In this document: piece after piece, positions 9,308-17,947 of the stretch | Numbering within the stretch: position 1 is the first letter of the stretch | Layout of the letters: every line of letters begins with the position of its first letter | Source of the DNA: Clostridium sp. CAG:417 | GTDB taxonomy: Bacteria; Bacillota_I; Bacilli_A; RF39; UBA660 | Direction of reading: 5' to 3' | Length of the DNA stretch: 64,000 nucleotides | NCBI GenBank assembly: GCA_000432835.1 | Contig: FR890375.1 | Span: 352,152 to 416,151 of the forward strand | Notes under the pieces: model-generated | Seen by the model: the letters and a program-made list of their open reading frames with translations, nothing else | Told to the model about the DNA's origin: nothing | Databases searched by the model: none | Program-made: the position numbers and the translations under genes

Positions 9308-10666
9308 ATGTTTGAAAATAAAAAAATATTGATTTTAGGAATGGCTCGTAGTGGATATGAGGCAGCTAAAGTTTTAATTAAAAGGGGAAATACTGTTATT
9401 TTAAATGATGGTAAGGAAGAAGAAAAGCTTAATAAGGAACAAGTAGAAGAACTTAGAGAGTTAGGTGTTACTGTTATTTTGGGTACACATCCTGATGATT
9501 TATTAGATGATAGTTTTGATTATTTAATTAAGAATCCAGGTGTTCCTATTAGACATAAATATGTTGTTAAAGCTAGGGATTTAAATATCGAGGTTATTAA
9601 TGAAGTAGAGCTTGCATATAGATTGTTACCTAAAACAGTTAAGTTAGTAGGAATAACAGGTACTAATGGAAAAACAACAACAACAACGTTAACATATGAA
9701 ATCCTAAAAAAAGCATTTAATGATAAGGTTCATTTGGCTGGTAATATTGGATATCCTTTATGTAGTATTTTAGATAAAGTAGTTGATGGTGATATTATTG
9801 TAATGGAAGTTTCAGCTCAACAAGGAGAAAATCTAGTAACGTTTAAACCTAATGTTGGATTAATGACTAATCTTTCGCCAGCACATTTAGAATTCTTTGG
9901 GGATTATGATTATTACAAAAGCGTTAAGGCTAAGATGTTTTATAATCAAACTACTGATGATGTTGCAATTATGAATATGGAAAATAAAGATGTTATGGAT
10001 CTTTTGAAAGGAATTAAAAGTCAAGCAAAATATTTTTCTAGCAAAAATGAGATTAACGGCGTATATTTAAAAGATAACGCTATATACTATTATGGTGATA
10101 AAGTTATTGATACTAATATAATTAGAATAAAAGGAATGCATAATTTAGAAAACTGTATGAGTGCTATCGCAATAGTTAAGGAGTTTGGAGTAGATAATGA
10201 GATAATTAGAGAAGTTATTTCGGATTTTAAAGGTGTTGAACATCGATTGGAATATGTTGATACAGTAGATGGTAGAACTTTTTATAATGATACAGAAGCA
10301 ACTAATATAAAATGTACTCAAATTGCTTTATCTTCTTTTTCGGAACCAACCTTAATTATTTTAGGTGGATTAGAAAGAGGACAGGTGTTAGAAGACTTAA
10401 CTCCTTATATGAAAAATGTTAAGGCTATCTTATCTATTGGACAATGTAGAGAAAGAGTTAGAGAATATGGTGAAAGTCTTGGTATTAAAACATTTTGCTA
10501 TGAATATATGAAGGATGGTTTTAAGGAATTATATAATTATTCTAGTCCAGGAGATGTTATTTTGTTGAGTCCTGCGACTGCTTCTTGGGATCAGTATAAA
10601 GAGTGTGAGGTTCGTGGTGCTGAATTTAAAAAGTTAGTTAATGAATTGAAAGAGGAAGAAAAATAA
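9308..10666 (+). CDS. murD: UDP-N-acetylmuramoyl-L-alanine:D-glutamate ligase
   Basis: Cytoplasmic ATP-dependent Mur ligase that adds D-Glu to UDP-MurNAc-L-Ala. N-terminal Rossmann part MFENKKILILGMARSGYEAA, ATP-binding GITGTNGKTTTTTL, substrate motif NLSPAHLEFF, and C-terminal HRLEYV, FYNDTEATN. The ATG at 9308 is chosen over an upstream in-frame codon because the protein then starts as MurD normally does, with GGTGAT 5-10 bases upstream. About 452 residues, normal size. Its TAA is directly followed by the eno ATG with no gap, an unusual pairing of cell-wall and glycolytic genes. Confidence 0.97.
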   Translation: MFENKKILILGMARSGYEAAKVLIKRGNTVILNDGKEEEKLNKEQVEELRELGVTVILGTHPDDLLDDSFDYLIKNPGVPIRHKYVVKARDLNIEVINEVELAYRLLPKTVKLVGITGTNGKTTTTTLTYEILKKAFNDKVHLAGNIGYPLCSILDKVVDGDIIVMEVSAQQGENLVTFKPNVGLMTNLSPAHLEFFGDYDYYKSVKAKMFYNQTTDDVAIMNMENKDVMDLLKGIKSQAKYFSSKNEINGVYLKDNAIYYYGDKVIDTNIIRIKGMHNLENCMSAIAIVKEFGVDNEIIREVISDFKGVEHRLEYVDTVDGRTFYNDTEATNIKCTQIALSSFSEPTLIILGGLERGQVLEDLTPYMKNVKAILSIGQCRERVREYGESLGIKTFCYEYMKDGFKELYNYSSPGDVILLSPATASWDQYKECEVRGAEFKKLVNELKEEEK

Positions 10667-11887
10667 ATGAAAATTAAAAATGTTATTGGAAGAGAAGTAT
10701 TAGATTCAAGGGGAAACCCAACTGTAGAAGTTGATGTAATATTAGAAAATAACATTGTAGGAAGAGCTATTGTTCCATCTGGAGCATCTACTGGTGAAAG
10801 AGAAGCTTTAGAAATGCGAGATGGTGGTTCTAGATATAATGGGCTTGGTGTATTAAAAGCTGTTAATAATGTTAATATAATTTTAAAAGATAGTATTGTT
10901 GGTATGGATGTATTTGAGCAACAGAAAATAGACTATAAAATGATTGATGTGGATGGAACACCTAATAAGTCTAATTTAGGAGCAAATGCAATACTTGGAG
11001 TTAGTATGGCAGTACTAAAAGCGGCCGCCAATTGTGATAATATGCAGTTATATAAATATGTTGGTAATGGTACTAGTTTACCCGTTGCAATGATGAACAT
11101 ATTAAATGGTGGTTGTCATGCCGATAATAATTTAGATTTTCAAGAGTTTATGATTGTTCCGAATAGGGACTCTATTCACGAAAGGGTACGCGTTGGAGCA
11201 GAGGTATTTCATACTTTAAAAAAACTTCTAAAAGAAAAGGGCTATTTTACTGGCGTTGGTGATGAAGGTGGTTTTGCCCCTAATTTATCCTCTAATGAAG
11301 AAGCCTTTCAATTAATTATAGAAGCTATAAAAAAGGCAGGGTATATTCCTGGTAAAGATGTTAATTTAGCTATAGATGTTGCGGCAAGTGAGTTATATGA
11401 AAATGGAAAATATAATATTGATGGAAGAGGTTTTACAACAGAAGAGTTAATAGAATATTATGATGAACTGATTAATAAATATTCTATTATATCTATTGAA
11501 GATCCACTTGATCAAAATGATTGGGAGGGCTTTGCTGATATAACAAAAAGATTGAAAGATAGGGTTCAAATTGTTGGTGATGATTTATTTGTCACAAATA
11601 AAAAATATTTAGAAAAGGGAATTAGACTAGGATGTTGTAATGCTATATTGATAAAAGTTAATCAGATAGGTACTATTACTGAAACATTAGAAACGATTAA
11701 ATTAGCTAAGGAAAATAACTATAATATTATTATTTCTCATAGAAGTGGTGAAACAGAAGATACCACTATCGCAGATTTAGCGGTAGGACTTAATATTGGT
11801 CAAATTAAAACGGGTTCATTATCACGTACCGATAGAATTTGTAAATATAATCAGTTGTTGAGAATAGAAGATGGTCTTAATTTATAA
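10667..11887 (+). CDS. eno: enolase
   Basis: Interconverts 2-phosphoglycerate and phosphoenolpyruvate in glycolysis. The N-terminus IKNVIGREVLDSRGNPTVEVDV is canonical. Catalytic and metal residues are in place: the loop PSGASTGEREALE, GDEGGFAPN, SIEDPLDQNDW, GDDLFVTN, the ILIKVNQIGT lysine and SHRSGETEDTTIADLAVG. 406 residues against about 430 in most bacteria, so small loops are trimmed, but no key residue is lost. ATG abuts the murD stop, so translation is probably coupled. Confidence 0.98.
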   Translation: MKIKNVIGREVLDSRGNPTVEVDVILENNIVGRAIVPSGASTGEREALEMRDGGSRYNGLGVLKAVNNVNIILKDSIVGMDVFEQQKIDYKMIDVDGTPNKSNLGANAILGVSMAVLKAAANCDNMQLYKYVGNGTSLPVAMMNILNGGCHADNNLDFQEFMIVPNRDSIHERVRVGAEVFHTLKKLLKEKGYFTGVGDEGGFAPNLSSNEEAFQLIIEAIKKAGYIPGKDVNLAIDVAASELYENGKYNIDGRGFTTEELIEYYDELINKYSIISIEDPLDQNDWEGFADITKRLKDRVQIVGDDLFVTNKKYLEKGIRLGCCNAILIKVNQIGTITETLETIKLAKENNYNIIISHRSGETEDTTIADLAVGLNIGQIKTGSLSRTDRICKYNQLLRIEDGLNL

Positions 11888-11891
11888 GTAG

Positions 11892-11920
11892 TTGCACTCA
11901 ATCTAATTTTATGTTATTAT
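11892..11920 (+). promoter_or_regulatory. secG promoter
   Basis: TTGCAC, 17-base spacer, TATTAT, 26 bases before the secG ATG. Confidence 0.6.
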
Positions 11921-11946
11921 ATAGGTATTATTGATGGAGGTGCTTT

Positions 11947-12159
11947 ATGAAAATTGCTTTATTAATTATATCAATTTTATTAATTATAATAGTACTTTTA
12001 CAAAGTGGAAAAGCAGAAGGTGCAGCTAAAATACTTTCTGGAGGAAATTCTGATTTATTTACTAAAAGAAAAGAAAGAGGTACTGAAAAGGCTTTGACAC
12101 GTATTACTTTTGTATTAGGAATTACATTTTTTATAATTTGTTTAGTAGCTTCTTTCTAA
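11947..12159 (+). CDS. secG: protein translocase subunit SecG
   Basis: Small non-essential partner of SecYE in the membrane. 70 residues with two predicted membrane helices (about 2-17 and 50-68) and the family loop LLQSGKAEGAAKILSGG, followed by KRKERGTEKALTRIT. GGAGG ribosome binding site 6 bases before the ATG. In Gram-positive genomes secG usually sits before rnr-smpB-ssrA, as it does here, which supports the call. Confidence 0.95.
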   Translation: MKIALLIISILLIIIVLLQSGKAEGAAKILSGGNSDLFTKRKERGTEKALTRITFVLGITFFIICLVASF

Positions 12160-12178
12160 GACCGTTTGGTCTTTTTTT
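12158..12178 (+). terminator. terminator of secG
   Basis: AAGACC / GGTCTT, 6-bp stem with a GTTT loop and seven T; it begins inside the secG stop codon. Confidence 0.8.
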
Positions 12179-12194
12179 GTTGATAATATTTTTC

Positions 12195-12223
12195 TTGGTG
12201 TTTCTATAGTATTTTGTTATAAT
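12195..12223 (+). promoter_or_regulatory. rnr promoter
   Basis: TTGGTG, 17-base spacer, consensus TATAAT, 20 bases before the rnr ATG. Confidence 0.6.
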
Positions 12224-12242
12224 AATTATAGAAGGTGAGAAT

Positions 12243-14345
12243 ATGAAGGATAAAATAGTTGGTATTTTAAAAGACTCTGACAAGGCACTTACAATTTATG
12301 ATTTGGAAGATAAATTACATTTATTAGATGTTGATGAGTTGCAAGAATTACAAACATGTTTATCAGAATTAGAAAAAGATGCGGTTATATATCATTCTAA
12401 TAAAGATAAGTATATGATGCTTGAAGATAGTCATTTAAAACGTGGTATTATGCGAGCTAATAAAAAGGGATTTGGATTTGTAGATATTGATGATTCTGAT
12501 GTTGATGTTTATATTAGTGAAGACCATATGAATGGCGCTTTACATGATGATATAGTATTAGTAGAAATAACTAGCAAGAAGGGTATCGATAGATTAGAAG
12601 GTCGTGTAGTAAAAATTATAAATAGAGAAAAAGATACTTATGTTGGTGAGATTAATTTTGAAGGGGATACTGGTATTGTTAGTTTAGATGATAACAAACT
12701 AAAAATAAAAGTGCAAATTCCACGTGATAAATCAATGAATGCAGTTGATGGACATAAAGTAGTTGTTCGTTTAGGTAAACGTATAGATAATAGTAGATTT
12801 ATGGGAGAAGTTGTTGAAATAATAGGACATAAAAATGATCCAGGTATTGATATTTTATCTATAGTAAAAAAATATAATATTGAAACAGATTTTCCAGATG
12901 ACGTAAAGGAACAATTAAAAAATATTCCTTCTGAAGTAAGTGAAGAAGAATGTAAAAACAGGAGAGATTTACGTAATGAAATGATATTTACAATTGATGG
13001 AGATGATACTAAAGATATTGATGATGCTGTATCTATCCATAGAAAACCTAATGGTAATTATGTATTAGGTGTTCATATTGCAGATGTTAGTTATTATGTT
13101 AAAGAAGGAAGTCCACTAGATAATGATGCAATGGAGAGGGGAACATCTGTATACTTAGTTGATAGAGTAATACCAATGCTACCTCATGAGTTATCTAATG
13201 GTATTTGTTCACTTAATCCTAATGTTTCACGACTTGCCATTTCATGTGTAATGGAGTTTGATAGTCATGGTAAACAAATAGATTATGAAATATTTGAAAG
13301 TGTAATAAAATCTAGAATCCAAATGACTTATAAGAAAGTTAATAGTATTCTTGAAAAAAATATAGTTCCTGAAGGATATGAGGAATATGCTGATTCTTTA
13401 CGTATGATGGCTGATTTAGCGGAAATTTTACGAAAAGCTAAAGAAAATAGAGGATATATCGATTTTGAAGTAGATGAAGCTAAAATTCTTGTTAATGAAA
13501 AATGTGAACCAACTGAAATTGTATTAAGAGATAGAGGAGTTGGGGAAAATTTAATAGAAGATTTTATGATTGCCGCTAATGAATGTGTAGCTACTCATAT
13601 TTATTTTATGAATTTACCATTTATTTATCGTGTTCATGAAGTACCAAAAGAAGAAAAAATACGTAGTTTCTTAGGATTTATAGGAGGTCTTGGATATCAA
13701 ATTAATGGTAATTTGAAGGATAATAATCCTAAATCTATTCAAAGATTAATAAAGTTTTTGGAAGATAAAAAGGAATTCAAGATTTTATCTAAATTATTAC
13801 TTCGTAGTATGCAGAAAGCAGTTTATAAACCAGTTAATTTAGGTCACTTTGGTTTAGCTAGTAAATGTTATACACACTTTACTTCTCCTATTAGAAGATA
13901 TCCTGATACTACTGTTCATAGACTACTTAGAACTTATTTATTTCAACATAAATTAGACGATAATACTATTTCCCATTGGGAAGATAAATTAGTATATGTT
14001 GCTGATCATTCATCTGCTAAAGAAAGATCAAGTATTGATTGTGAAAGAGAAGTAGAAGATATGAAGATGGCTCAATATATGGAAGGGCATATAGGCGAAG
14101 AATTTGAAGGTATGATTTCTTCTGTTATGAGTTTTGGAATATTTGTTGAACTAGATAATTTAATAGAGGGACTAGTATCTATAAAAGATATGAAAGGTTT
14201 CTTTAATTATGATGAAGATAGAATGACTTTAACTAATGAAAAGAGTCATGTAAAATATACAATCGGTGAAAGAATAAAGGTAAGAGTAATTAGAGCTTCT
14301 AAGGAGGCTAAAACTATTGATTTTGAAATAGTAAAGAAGGTATAA
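12243..14345 (+). CDS. rnr: ribonuclease R
   Basis: 3'-to-5' exoribonuclease for structured RNA; it also degrades mRNA released by trans-translation. 700 residues. Order of domains: N-terminal winged-helix, cold-shock domains, RNB catalytic domain with TIDGDDTKDIDDAVSIH (four conserved Asp), FMIAANECVATHI, YRVHEVPKEEK, HFTSPIRRYPDTTVHR, then an S1 domain (GEEFEGMISSVMSFGIFVELDNLIEGLV). It precedes capA by 3 bases and smpB/ssrA further down, the classic rnr-smpB neighbourhood. A second RNase R-like gene lies at 27180. Confidence 0.97.
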   Translation: MKDKIVGILKDSDKALTIYDLEDKLHLLDVDELQELQTCLSELEKDAVIYHSNKDKYMMLEDSHLKRGIMRANKKGFGFVDIDDSDVDVYISEDHMNGALHDDIVLVEITSKKGIDRLEGRVVKIINREKDTYVGEINFEGDTGIVSLDDNKLKIKVQIPRDKSMNAVDGHKVVVRLGKRIDNSRFMGEVVEIIGHKNDPGIDILSIVKKYNIETDFPDDVKEQLKNIPSEVSEEECKNRRDLRNEMIFTIDGDDTKDIDDAVSIHRKPNGNYVLGVHIADVSYYVKEGSPLDNDAMERGTSVYLVDRVIPMLPHELSNGICSLNPNVSRLAISCVMEFDSHGKQIDYEIFESVIKSRIQMTYKKVNSILEKNIVPEGYEEYADSLRMMADLAEILRKAKENRGYIDFEVDEAKILVNEKCEPTEIVLRDRGVGENLIEDFMIAANECVATHIYFMNLPFIYRVHEVPKEEKIRSFLGFIGGLGYQINGNLKDNNPKSIQRLIKFLEDKKEFKILSKLLLRSMQKAVYKPVNLGHFGLASKCYTHFTSPIRRYPDTTVHRLLRTYLFQHKLDDNTISHWEDKLVYVADHSSAKERSSIDCEREVEDMKMAQYMEGHIGEEFEGMISSVMSFGIFVELDNLIEGLVSIKDMKGFFNYDEDRMTLTNEKSHVKYTIGERIKVRVIRASKEAKTIDFEIVKKV

Positions 14346-14348
14346 GTA

Positions 14349-15575
14349 ATGGCTAGTAAAGAAGTAAAAAAGAAAGTAAAATTAAAGCGGACCATAAAAG
14401 TTATATTGATTTTATCCATGTTGTTGATAGTTTCCGGTGTTGGTTTACAGGCTTTTAATTTCTATCAGGTGCATCAAGATAAGGTTAAGGATGAAAGAGA
14501 AAAACAATTCCAGGAGCAGAAGAGACAAAAGGAAGAAGAAAAGAAAAATGCTCATAAAGAATATAATCTATCTATGGTTATGGTAGGAGATGCCTTAATT
14601 CACAGTGCCATATATTATGATGCAAAACTAAAAACGGGTGGTTATGATTTTAAACCAATGTTACAATATATTAAACCTATTGTACAAAACTATGATTTAA
14701 AGTATTACAATCAAGAAACTATTTTAGGTGGAAGTGAACTTGGACTTTCTAATTATCCAAGATTTAATTCTCCATATGAGGTGGGAGATGCTTTTATAGA
14801 TGCTGGCTTTAATTTAGTATCTCTTGCTACTAACCACACTATGGATAAAAATGAGCAAGGAGTAATAAATTCTAAGAAGTATTGGAGTACAAAGACTAAT
14901 GTGTTAACGGCAGGTTCTTATACCTCATTTGAAGATAGAGATACTGTTAGAATTTTAGAAAAAAATGGAATTAAGTATGCCTTTTTCTCTTATACTATGT
15001 GGAATAATGGATTAGCTACGCCTAAGGGAAAAGAATATTTAAATAATGAATATACTCCTGAGTTAGCAAAAGCTGATATAGAGCGAGTAAAAGGAAAGTG
15101 TGATTTAATAATAGTTGCTATGCACTGGGGAACAGAGTATTCTATGGGAGTTAGCGATAAACAAGAAGAAGTTGCTAATTATTTGTCTTCCTTAGGAGTA
15201 AATATCATAATTGGTGCTCATCCTCACGTTGTGGAACCAATTGAATATATTAATAATGGTAAAACTTTGGTTATTTATTCTTTAGGTAATTTTATATCAG
15301 ATCAAGTTGGTATAGAAAGACTTACTGGATTAATGGTGACTCTTAATGTTAAAAAAGTAGTAGAAAAACAAATTTCCACAGTTACTGTGGAAAATGTAAA
15401 AGGTTCTTTATTGTATACTAAATCTAATAGTTATACTCCTAGAAATTTTAGGGTTTATCCATATAGTCAACTTAATTCAACAATTTTACCTAATTATAAA
15501 AGTTATTATGAGAAATATAAGGCTGTTGTGACTTCAAGATATCCTAATTTACAATTTGATGAAGTTAGTGGGTGA
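14349..15575 (+). CDS. CapA/YwtB-family metallophosphatase-like protein, membrane-anchored
   Basis: Family known from poly-gamma-glutamate capsule synthesis, with a metallophosphoesterase-like fold. 408 residues. A basic N-terminus is followed by one membrane helix (about 15-35) and a charged linker, so the catalytic domain is outside. Hallmarks: MVMVGDALIHSAIYYDAKLK, YYNQETILGG, LATNHTMDKNEQGV, AMHWGTEYS and IIGAHPHVVEPIEY, giving the Asp, Asn and His metal ligands. It overlaps the smpB region at its TGA. No other capsule genes are nearby, so the substrate is unknown. Confidence 0.85.
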   Translation: MASKEVKKKVKLKRTIKVILILSMLLIVSGVGLQAFNFYQVHQDKVKDEREKQFQEQKRQKEEEKKNAHKEYNLSMVMVGDALIHSAIYYDAKLKTGGYDFKPMLQYIKPIVQNYDLKYYNQETILGGSELGLSNYPRFNSPYEVGDAFIDAGFNLVSLATNHTMDKNEQGVINSKKYWSTKTNVLTAGSYTSFEDRDTVRILEKNGIKYAFFSYTMWNNGLATPKGKEYLNNEYTPELAKADIERVKGKCDLIIVAMHWGTEYSMGVSDKQEEVANYLSSLGVNIIIGAHPHVVEPIEYINNGKTLVIYSLGNFISDQVGIERLTGLMVTLNVKKVVEKQISTVTVENVKGSLLYTKSNSYTPRNFRVYPYSQLNSTILPNYKSYYEKYKAVVTSRYPNLQFDEVSG

Positions 15576-15580
15576 TAGAG

Positions 15581-16021
15581 ATGGAAATAGAAAATAGACA
15601 AGCTAAACATAATTATTTTATAGAGGACACTTATGAATGTGGTATTGTGTTAAAGGGTACTGAAATTAAATCAATACGTGCTGGTAAGTGTAATTTACGT
15701 GATAGTTATGGAATTATAAAAGCAAATGAGATATTTGTATTAAATATGTTTATTTCTCCATATAAAGAGGCCAGTATTTATAATGAAAGTGAAACCCGTA
15801 CTAGGAAATTGTTATTACATAAAAAAGAAATTAAAAAAATTGCTCAGGATGTAGAACAAAAAGGTCTTACATTAATTCCTCTAAAACTATATTTTAAAGG
15901 GGATAAAATTAAACTTTTGTTGGGCATTTGTAGAGGCAAAAAGAATTACGATAAAAGGGAAAGCCTAAAGAGAAAAGATGAACAACGTCAAATTGAAAAA
16001 GCTATTAAATATAAGTATTAG
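15581..16021 (+). CDS. smpB: SsrA-binding protein SmpB
   Basis: Binds tmRNA and brings it to stalled ribosomes. 146 residues; AKHNYFIEDTYECGIVLKGTEIKSIRAGKCNLRDSYG is the conserved OB-fold, followed by FISPYKEASIYNESETRTRKLLLHKKEI and the basic tail KKNYDKRESLKRKDEQRQI that enters the mRNA channel. The ATG at 15581 is preferred to the GTG at 15572 because GGTGAT stands just before it and the family starts there. Its target gene ssrA lies 480 bases downstream. Confidence 0.97.
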   Translation: MEIENRQAKHNYFIEDTYECGIVLKGTEIKSIRAGKCNLRDSYGIIKANEIFVLNMFISPYKEASIYNESETRTRKLLLHKKEIKKIAQDVEQKGLTLIPLKLYFKGDKIKLLLGICRGKKNYDKRESLKRKDEQRQIEKAIKYKY

Positions 16022-16445
16022 AATATGTATTGTGTTCCTGTTATGTTTTTGTATTGCCTGTTCTAAGCAAGGTCTAAATAGGAAAATATTCACAGATATT
16101 GTGGAAAAAAATGATTTTGTAGTAACAGATATTTCTGCTTCTGGGGATAAGTCTGAGTTAACTTTATTAGCTGTGGGAAATCATTATCAAATATATTATT
16201 ATGAATTTGCTAATAAAAATGCAGCTGAAAAACAATATAAGTTATTAAAAAATTCTTATACTAACAATAAAGGCAATTTAAATGATACAGAAAAATCTAA
16301 AAATGGGTATAAATATTATAAGGTTTTTAATGATAATATTTACAGTGTTGTATATATTTCAAATAATAGTTGTGTTTTTATTAGTTCAACTGTTAATTAT
16401 CGTAATGAGATTGATGGTTTATTGAAAAAATTAGGATTAAATTAG
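15978..16445 (+). CDS. putative lipoprotein, unknown function
   Basis: 155 residues, starting inside the 3' end of smpB (44-base overlap, different frame). A basic start (MNNVKLKKLLNISIR) is followed by a hydrophobic segment ending LCFCIACSKQ, which reads as a lipoprotein signal with lipidated Cys near residue 29, although Cys at -3 of the lipobox is unusual. The mature part is about 125 residues, polar, with no recognised domain. The ribosome binding site is weak, so coupling to smpB translation is likely. Placement between smpB and ssrA is uncommon. Confidence 0.65.
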   Translation: MNNVKLKKLLNISIRICIVFLLCFCIACSKQGLNRKIFTDIVEKNDFVVTDISASGDKSELTLLAVGNHYQIYYYEFANKNAAEKQYKLLKNSYTNNKGNLNDTEKSKNGYKYYKVFNDNIYSVVYISNNSCVFISSTVNYRNEIDGLLKKLGLN

Positions 16446-16461
16446 TAAAATATTCCAAGTA

Positions 16462-16490
16462 TTTACTTTTTAATTCTTTTTTTGTATAAT
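16462..16490 (+). promoter_or_regulatory. ssrA promoter
   Basis: TTTACT, 17-base spacer, TATAAT; the -10 ends 9 bases before the tmRNA 5' end. Confidence 0.75.
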
Positions 16491-16498
16491 TAGTGCAT

Positions 16499-16875
16499 GG
16501 GGATGTAATGGTTTCGACGGAATTGTTTTCGCATGGATGGCAAGTCGATTGTTCACGTTACGAACACAAAAAAATAAATGCAAATAAAATTAAAAATGCT
16601 TTTGCAAACTTATTTGGTGGAAACCAAGAGTTAGCATTCGCCTAATAAATAAAAAGGTAAGCGTCTCTTCTATTTGTACCTAGGTAATAGAAAGAGATTC
16701 ATTTTATAGGTTATGGTTATTTTTTGTCTAGGAAATAACAAGAAATTTTAGACTGGTACATTTATTTTGTCGTTAACTACTTGATAGGTGTATAAGATTA
16801 TTTAGTTAACTAAACTTGTAGAGGTTTATGTAGAGGCTTTTTCGGACAGGAGTTCGATTCTCCTCATCTCCACCA
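16499..16875 (+). ncRNA. ssrA: transfer-messenger RNA
   Basis: One-piece tmRNA of 377 bases. The 5' end GGGGATG pairs with CATCTCC at 16865-16871, followed by A and an encoded CCA; the T-arm GGAGTTCGATTCTCC is intact. The resume codon is probably GCA at 16580; the tag reads 21 codons, beginning ANKIKN and ending ELAFA, then tandem TAA stops (16643-16648). Several pseudoknot-like pairings follow. The tag ends in AFA rather than ALAA, as in Mollicutes. smpB lies just upstream, and the 3' end borders a small inserted region. Confidence 0.97.
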
Positions 16876-16916
16876 TTGACGAATCTGTTCGAACCATTCG
16901 AACTTTGAATATATTT

Positions 16917-16943
16917 TCAGTCTGAAATATGACTGATTTTTTA
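16917..16943 (+). terminator. terminator after tmRNA
   Basis: TCAGTC / GACTGA, 6-bp stem, then six T. Between it and the tmRNA end lies a TTCGAA...TTCGAA inverted repeat (16888-16902), a layout that recurs after tRNA-Thr and at 40.2 kb. Confidence 0.75.
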
Positions 16944-16956
16944 TACAATAAAAAAT

Positions 16957-17025
16957 CCCCACTGGTAATTTTGATGTTTACGTCAAAATACCTAGGGGGT
17001 TAACTATTTTGTCATAACAAAATAG
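16957..17025 (+). other. oriT-like bipartite structure, copy 1
   Basis: Order: CCCC-A-CTGG, inverted repeat ATTTTGA/TCAAAAT (16968-16989, 8-base loop), one base, the 12-mer CCTAGGGGGTTA (16991-17002), then a perfect 9-bp inverted repeat CTATTTTGT/ACAAAATAG (17004-17025, 4-base loop). The same order, spacing and 12-mer recur at 32040-32106 just upstream of the MobV relaxase gene. That repetition, and the location of copy 2, make a transfer-origin role likely. No relaxase gene is near this copy. Confidence 0.6.
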
Positions 17026-17062
17026 AAAAATATGTAGTACAATCTTATCAAGAGGTGATTGT

Positions 17063-17707
17063 GTGAAACTATCTGAAATAACTAAAGAAATATTAACTGA
17101 TGATGACATTCAAAAAATAGTATACGAAAATGTTGATGATAATGGAAAAAGTTCTATTTATGTTTTGGTTTTTGGCAACAGTATGTTAATAAACGAAAGA
17201 GTTAGCACTGCTGTTGATGCATATAAAAACAATAGAATTAAAAAAATCATATTTAGTGGTGGTAATAATGGAATTAGTAATCAAGACAATGATGTGATTC
17301 CAGAAGCAATAAAAATGAAAGAATTAGCTATTGAATTAGGTGTAAGCGAAGAAGATATTTTAGTTGATGATACATCTAGTAATAGCTTTGAAAATGTAGA
17401 AAATTCATTTAATTTAATTTGCAATGAAAATATTTCTTCAATTGCGATTATTACAAGTGAATTTCATCTAAAAAGATGTATGGCAATTATAAAACAAAAA
17501 TTTCCTAATTTAGAAGTTATATTGATTTCGTCTAAAGATGGTTTTTCAGATGGTAATAATTGGTTTCTGTCTGACAATACATGGAATTCAGGAAGAAGTT
17601 TAGCAACATATGAAGCAAATCTTTTAATACGATATGCAAAAGAAAATAAAATCGCTGATATAGATATTTTAAATTTTAAAAATGAAGAACAAAAACTAAC
17701 AAAATAA
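17063..17707 (+). CDS. YdcF/ElyC/SanA-family (DUF218) protein
   Basis: 214 residues, cytoplasmic by sequence: no signal peptide and no membrane helix. DUF218 features: YVLVFGNSMLINERVSTAVDAYKN, KKIIFSGGNNG, MKELAIELGVSEEDILVDDTSSNSFENVENSFN and IAIITSEFHLKRCMAII. This family is linked to envelope homeostasis and is common as cargo in mobile elements; the reaction is not known. GTG start with AGAGGTG nine bases upstream. It is the only gene between tmRNA and a degenerate RNA-gene 3' end at 17737, with an oriT-like structure just upstream, so it appears to be the sole cargo of a small island. Confidence 0.8.
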   Translation: MKLSEITKEILTDDDIQKIVYENVDDNGKSSIYVLVFGNSMLINERVSTAVDAYKNNRIKKIIFSGGNNGISNQDNDVIPEAIKMKELAIELGVSEEDILVDDTSSNSFENVENSFNLICNENISSIAIITSEFHLKRCMAIIKQKFPNLEVILISSKDGFSDGNNWFLSDNTWNSGRSLATYEANLLIRYAKENKIADIDILNFKNEEQKLTK

Positions 17708-17718
17708 TGTTAACGAAA

Positions 17719-17818
17719 GTTGTAGACGTCTACTTCATCGGCACCATATAGAAATTAGATTGGATGCGTGTTCAATTTAAATAGATATCAATTCTAGAAA
17801 TGGAATTGATTTTTAATT
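17719..17818 (+). repeat. degenerate RNA-gene 3' end plus terminator (putative att remnant)
   Basis: GTTGTAG at 17719-17725 and ATCGGCACCATATAGA at 17737-17752 resemble the 3' end of the tRNA-Thr at 29355 (GGTTGTAGG... GTCGGCACCATAGGGAAA), with the T-arm replaced by the palindrome GTAGACGTCTAC (17722-17733). A terminator follows (ATCAATTC/GAATTGAT, 17787-17810, then TTTT). The same GCACCATATAG word occurs at 40.2 kb. Read as the far end of the island inserted after tmRNA; no intact RNA gene is left here. Confidence 0.45.
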
Positions 17819-17947
17819 ATTAAGTAAATACATTATTATAGTGATTGATTTTTTAGATAAATGTGTTAAAATAGTTGGTACTCAAGAAGTATTATGTGTG
17901 GTTGACAGAAAGATAAAGCTTATAAATTATTAATTAGGGGGAAATTT

